From the NCBI GenBank assembly GCA_039654915.1, contig CM077595.1, positions 91,863,501 through 91,927,500 on the forward strand: 64,000 bases of DNA, written 5' to 3'. A model generated the notes under the pieces. That model searched no databases. It was not told the DNA's origin and was given only the letters and a program-made list of their open reading frames with translations. The DNA is from Aquilaria yunnanensis. Taxonomy: Eukaryota; Streptophyta; Magnoliopsida; Malvales; Thymelaeaceae. Both the position numbers and the translations under genes were made by a program. Shown here in pieces: positions 59,191-64,000 of this stretch (position 1 is the first letter of the stretch; each line of letters begins with the position of its first letter).

Positions 59191-59692
59191 GCTAATGTTG
59201 CACTACACAACATTATCCACAATTACTAAATTGGCATTTTTCAATAGCGACTTACTTTAAAGTTTTATCAAATTTTAGGCATTACTTTGTGCCCCACCAT
59301 CCTGAAATCTTCCAATTAGGTTACCACTTCAGCACTTCCAAGCTCCATCACCCAACTTACTGGAAGCTTGCCGAACCATTGTAGGTCAGTCACTAAGAAA
59401 TTGACCTTGCTGAATCAGCAAAAATGCACCACCGTCAGACTCTCCTCGTTGCCCTTGTCCCAATATTACACATAAATTTCACTGTTTTCCCCCATTTTCA
59501 TTATTTATTTCCATTGTTTTCTTTTTCACTCCACTTTATATCTCTATAACTGTTGCCCAAATGGAAAATCCAATCTTGCCTTGCATTCTTTGGCCTTCCC
59601 CGAGTACAAACATCGGTTCCACTCACTGCCTTGATGACCGAATCCCTTCCAATCATAGCTTTCTTTTTTTAATCCTCAAGCTCTCTCTCCTT
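59191..59692. other. Intergenic, no feature recognised
   Basis: No gene or repeat structure seen. Confidence 0.5.
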
Positions 59693-60060
59693 CACTACTA
59701 AAAAAAATGGCATTTAACGACAGCAAAATTAGCGACGGCTAAAAATAATCACTAATTAGTGACAGCAAACCGTTACTAAAAATCCGGTGAAAGTTTAGCA
59801 AAGGCTGCTTGTTGCTAAAGTTTAGCAACGATTTGCCTTCACTAATTTAGCGACAGTTAGCAGTCATTAAGTTTAGCGACAGCTTGCCCTTACTAGCTGT
59901 CGCTAAGTTTAATAACAGTTAGCCGTCACTAAGTTTAGTAACGGCTTACCCTCGCTAAAATGAAAAAAATTAATAACGACTAATCCTTGCTAGGTTGTCA
60001 AAAACTAGCAACAGCTAACTGTCACTAGCTTTTGATGATAGTTTTCTCTTATTTTCATTT
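59693..60060 (+). mobile_element. CACTA transposon terminal fragment
   Basis: Starts CACTACTAAAAAAAATGGC, a typical CACTA end, followed by many short direct and inverted subterminal repeats of the tttagcgacagcttgccctc type. No matching inverse end is seen within the window, so it is a solo end or a truncated element. Confidence 0.65.
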
Positions 60061-60369
60061 CATTTGTTTTAAGGATGATCAATTCTAATTGATTTTGGTT
60101 TTTTTTCCAATTGAGATGTTTGGATCAATTATATATATATATATATTACAATTTAGGATAAAATTTTATTTTATGGTTAAAAAATTCATTATCTCGTTTA
60201 TTTTTCTCTTTCTTACTAGTTTGGCTTACTCTGGATGCCACGGTGATCTCCGATATTGGCATTTGTGGCAGAAATTTGATGCATGTTGACCTACCCATCG
60301 AGCTTTGCTCCCCTTCAACTCTCATATTGCCTTCTTTGTTACGTTTCTCAACTCCACGAAATATATAAT

Positions 60370-60600
60370 AAATTTTTTTTATCTGAAACTAATTTTATTT
60401 AAAATGTAATATTATATAAGTGCAATTATCCATTTCAAGTACCTACTAAATTTTATGAATTCCTCTTTTTTAATGTCTAAAAATAAAAAATTCATAAAAA
60501 TTTACTTTGAAATAGATTATTACATCTACAAAATATTGCCATTTAAATAAAATTGATTCATGGTAAAAATTACGTAAAAAATAAAAATAAATTTGGTATA
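60370..60600. mobile_element. Fragment of the foldback MITE family
   Basis: Shares ctgaaactaattttattt, tttatgaattcctctttttt and gaaatagattattacatct with the three fuller copies. The terminal arms are degraded. Confidence 0.6.
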
Positions 60601-61558
60601 AACTAAAGCATGGTCCAACCATATAAAAGCCCTTGTAGGTTTGTTATTGTTCTACTTAAGAGTTTGGCTTTCTAAACCTTGCATATACATCCCAACAATC
60701 AATTATTTCCTTCTTCACTCTAATGAACGGTTCCATGTATATTTTTTTAAAATTCCAAAATGACCCCTAAATTTTGATAAAATTGTTGACTAAGTAACTA
60801 AAGTTTGAAAGATGTCAATTTATTCACTAGAGATAATGTTGTTAAGTGCCACGTTAGCATTTTTTTTCCAGAAACAAAATTTTTAATACTAATTTCCCAA
60901 AATGTGGAACTTTTAAGACTAACAGAAGTAACAATTATAGGTTTGAAGACTTGTTTGGCAAACTGAGAGGTTTTAGGACTAATTTGGTAAAATAACAAGA
61001 GTTTTAGAACTTGGAATTTATTTGCCCCTTTTAAACTTGATTCTACCATACATAAATTTTATATCATACAATACACTCTCATGTGTACTTTGGAAGTCAC
61101 CGACCTTCATACTCTCACATTTAAATAGAAACAAGTCTCTCCAACCTATGGCTTAGTTGTCCCCCCCGCCCCGCTTTTTTAATTATAATTTTACTTCTAA
61201 GTATTAGAAAAAAAAAACAAATCAAGTAACAACTGCTGGAGCAAGTATTAATTATTCATGTGGTAAGTAAATAATTAATCAAAATTTTCATGTCTCACAT
61301 CAAAAAATTGAAAACGTGGTAAAAACAAAATATCTGCTTGATAACTCATGAAAACATTTGGTATCGAAATCAAGTGTCTTCAACTTCGTCAATTAAATAA
61401 AGAGTGCAAATAAAGAAAAGAAAGGGGCCACGTTTAATTTTGTAGTCCAACTGTAGATATATGTACATGATCTCTAGCACTTAAACCCTTGAGCTCCTTT
61501 TTTCCTACACACATCCAAAACCAGTGTTTGTGGTTCGAAGTTGACGTGCTCCAACTAG
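60601..61558. other. Intergenic, no feature recognised
   Basis: AT-rich DNA downstream of the ANTH gene. The part next to 61559 is its presumed 3' flank. Confidence 0.5.
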
Positions 61559-62635
61559 TCAGAAGCTAATTAAATCGGGAATTTCGTGAGAAAAAATGTG
61601 GTGGTTATGATCTTTAGAGACTGTAATCGGGCAATTTTCTTCTCTCTTTTCATCTAAATGATCAACGAAATCATCCTCAAAAACCTCCCATGTCTGCGTA
61701 ATTACCGTCTTCATCATCTTCCCATCGCATCCTCTGTTTTGTTCTCTCGCAACCATCGCCTTATCAACATACTCTGCTTCTCCGCCATTGATGATTCTTT
61801 GGAGCTCTCTGATGCCTTCCTCTGGGATTATTGTTACTACTGGCAAATCATTCACCTTCGCGTTCAAGACCCCGAAATCTTTGCAAAAGTCCAAGTGTTT
61901 CGTGAGCTCTTCACCCTGTTTCATTGCCCTCTGCAGAATCTGAAGCGCCATTGAAGCTTCCAACTTCGTTGAAGTACTGACCTTCCACAGAAGCCTTGGG
62001 ACGCTCTCGCAGATTTCGCTGTAAATCTCGAATATCTCGACGACTGCGCAATCCATCGCCTCGAAGATCAGAGCAACCTTCATGTTTCCGGCGATCGGCC
62101 GAATCTGAAGCAACAGATCGAGCAAATTCTGCAACTTTTTCAGCCTCTGCATTTCCCGAACGGCCGTAGAGTCCTCTGTTTCGCTCGCCTGTTCCGCCGC
62201 GAAACAACATCTCTGATCCAGGAACGAGTAATAATTCCGAATGAACACGTTAAACCCCCAGCTCTTGATCGGTTTCAAATGTTTGTCCGTGAAACCCGAC
62301 ATGTCAAAACCCAACTTTCCGATCTGCGCAGTCGCCGGAGAGCCGCAGTGCAGAACTCCGTGGAGAAGAATCAGGCCTTTAAGAGCGACGGGCCAGCTGC
62401 GAGTCTTCCTCATTCGACTCGTCAGAGAGAGAATTAGCGGGCGGAGGCTGACAGTGGAGGCTCGAACCCGCGAAAAGACGAGATGGGCACACTTGTAATC
62501 GAAGCGGACGCTGCCGTGGGTGGTTGCCCGGACGATCGCGGCCTCAAGATCAGAGTCCCGGCGGAAGGACATGGCGGCGAGTATGAGGCTGTTGCGGTCT
62601 TTGATGGCACCGGCGGCCCTATGCCGGAACGTCAT
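61559..62635 (-). CDS. ANTH-domain putative clathrin assembly protein, At1g25240-type
   Basis: A single-exon gene for 358 residues. Nearly the whole chain is an AP180 N-terminal homology fold: the N-terminal lipid-contact region (DLEAAIVRATTHG, then YKCAHL, about 29-51) is a degenerate form of the K-x9-K-K-H phosphoinositide motif. The helical RSWPVALKGLILLHGVLHCG (about 80-99) and KLQNLLDLLLQIRP (about 166-179) are family blocks. Such proteins bind phosphoinositides and clathrin and help form endocytic vesicles. The long disordered C-terminal tail of AP180 is missing, as in the small members of the plant family, so clathrin binding may be weak. Confidence 0.85.
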   Translation of the reverse strand: MTFRHRAAGAIKDRNSLILAAMSFRRDSDLEAAIVRATTHGSVRFDYKCAHLVFSRVRASTVSLRPLILSLTSRMRKTRSWPVALKGLILLHGVLHCGSPATAQIGKLGFDMSGFTDKHLKPIKSWGFNVFIRNYYSFLDQRCCFAAEQASETEDSTAVREMQRLKKLQNLLDLLLQIRPIAGNMKVALIFEAMDCAVVEIFEIYSEICESVPRLLWKVSTSTKLEASMALQILQRAMKQGEELTKHLDFCKDFGVLNAKVNDLPVVTIIPEEGIRELQRIINGGEAEYVDKAMVAREQNRGCDGKMMKTVITQTWEVFEDDFVDHLDEKREENCPITVSKDHNHHIFSHEIPDLISF

Positions 62636-64000
62636 TTCGTGGGACTCGGTCGAGCTGAAAGGAGAGAGAGATTCGGTTGTGTTATTGGATTTGTGAAGGG
62701 AAAGTGATGGCCGGAAACAGAATAGGCATTTGTTTGGCGTTAGGCGATGAGATACGAGAAGGTGGGTTGAAGAGAGTAGGCCAACGCGTAAGCGGTTGAC
62801 TTTCTCCGTCCGTTGCCATTCCTCTTTAGAAATAATTACAATTTGCCCATAAAGTTTTAGTGAAATTATACTTTGCCCCTTCTATTTTAGTAATATGCAC
62901 TTTGGCCCCTATATTTTTATTACAATCTGATAGCAACTTTTGAAATCTTAATTTAGACTATACGATACTCATCTCTAATTAATTTTAATCTATAAGGTAT
63001 TTTTTTACAGTTAATTGATATTTAAAAAATATTATTTTTCGTTTACAAAAAGAACAAAACTGATAATTTAAAATATTTATTGACTATAAAAAAATACCAT
63101 TCAAATTGAAATTACCAAAAAATTTCTACTATAATATTTAAATCAGGATTTCAGAAATTGTTACCAGACTACATTAAAAAGGTACGAGGTAAAGTGTATA
63201 TTTCTAAAATATGAGGGTTTTACCTAAACCTTAGGAGACAAAGTGTAATTAACCCTTCCTTTTACCACTTGTCACGGGTAAAATGCACCCGTGGCTCATA
63301 ACATTTTATTATTGTCCTATTTTGGATCCTAACCTTAAAACCTCACATGAAACGTCCTCAACTTCAATTTTTTATTCCATTTCAGATATTTGGAGGACGG
63401 AAAGTGTTAAAAGTAATAGAATTAACACGTGGCATGCCAGCTTGGTGCAATTGGTCACGTGACACAATGAATCACCAGCTATAGATGCCTGAAATTTGCC
63501 ACATCAGAAATTTAGGTCTTATGTTACAAAACTTGAAGTAGGGCCCATAAGAGGTTAGCCTACATCTATCCTTTCTTCGGCCTCCCCCACCGCCTCTAGC
63601 TCCAGCCTCATCCACCACTCCTCCTCACCCCATTCCCTCATTCCCTTCCTCCCCTCATTCTCTCGTTCCCTGATTCGGCGAGATTTTGTCAATTCTGTTC
63701 TACCACCATCTCCTCGTCTCACCATATCTGTCGCTCCTTTATGCTGCTAATGACATAAGTCAGAGGGAGGAGCAATTCGCGAACCATCCTCACTGTCTAG
63801 CCTTTGATTTTCTGTTGCTATAATGTCCTCCATAACTGCAACTCCTCCCCTCCTCCCCTAATCCGGCAATTTCTCACTTTCTTTATCTCGTCTGCCGCTA
63901 TGAAGATGCCATCCAATGCAATTAGAGGCACAATCGAAAATGCCATCTGCGAATCTCCTAGGCAAATGGTGTGTTGATCGATGAATCGTCAGACATGGAG
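62636..64000. other. Upstream of ANTH gene and window end
   Basis: The ANTH promoter region, then AT-rich DNA. From about 63250 the composition (cacgtggc, ccacatcag, long CT-rich stretch at 63560-63700) resembles a MULE terminal region, but no partner end is in the window. Confidence 0.4.

Noticed and set aside
63250..64000. Possible left end of another MULE
   Set aside because: Composition only; no inverted partner inside the window.

Overview
This window is nuclear DNA of a flowering plant, most likely a eudicot. It is AT-rich and dense in nested transposons, and carries four ordinary plant genes with plant-type promoters, one of them with a 5'UTR intron. I cannot name the species from sequence alone.

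The left 29 kb is dominated by two copies of one unusual Ty3/gypsy Tat/Ogre-like LTR retrotransposon. Copy A (1-7199) is the 3' part of one insertion, cut by the window edge. Copy B (11228-28969) is complete: two 2745-bp LTRs in which I found no difference on spot comparison and no net indel, a tRNA-Arg primer binding site, a polypurine tract and a perfect 5-bp target duplication (CAACT). Copy B sits inside a Mutator-like element (10625-29745) with its own perfect 9-bp duplication (TTTTTATTT). The element has only an internally deleted gag and no recognisable pol. Where pol is expected it carries cargo in the sense direction: four tandem genes for a small Cys4 basic protein that resembles the carlavirus cysteine-rich nucleic-acid-binding protein, then an intronless gene for a LOG-type cytokinin riboside 5'-monophosphate phosphoribohydrolase. 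Copy A retains the last CRP gene and the LOG gene. Most cargo genes have their own related TATA-bearing upstream module. A long array of 47-51-bp hairpin-forming repeats separates LOG from the 3' LTR. Between copies A and B, hand-counted differences in the cargo ORFs are mostly synonymous (16 against 6), which suggests the cargo proteins are maintained. A non-autonomous retrotransposon that carries a virus-like regulator and a cytokinin-activating enzyme is the main discovery candidate.

The stretch 29.7-40.5 kb is gene-free and holds decayed DNA transposons (hAT-like, MULE-like, a foldback MITE). The host genes follow: a BRI1-like receptor kinase of the BRL2/VH1 type (40737-44144, +), a class I BASIC PENTACYSTEINE GAGA-binding factor (51626-52477, +, with a 5'UTR intron), a single-exon B3-domain protein (56282-57193, -) and a single-exon ANTH-domain clathrin-assembly protein (61559-62635, -). 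Between them lie a 0.9-kb tandem duplication invaded twice by one MITE family, another MULE-like element, another hAT-like element and a CACTA end. The four host genes have no evident functional link beyond position, although CT/GA-rich leaders at BRL2 and BPC are potential BPC targets.
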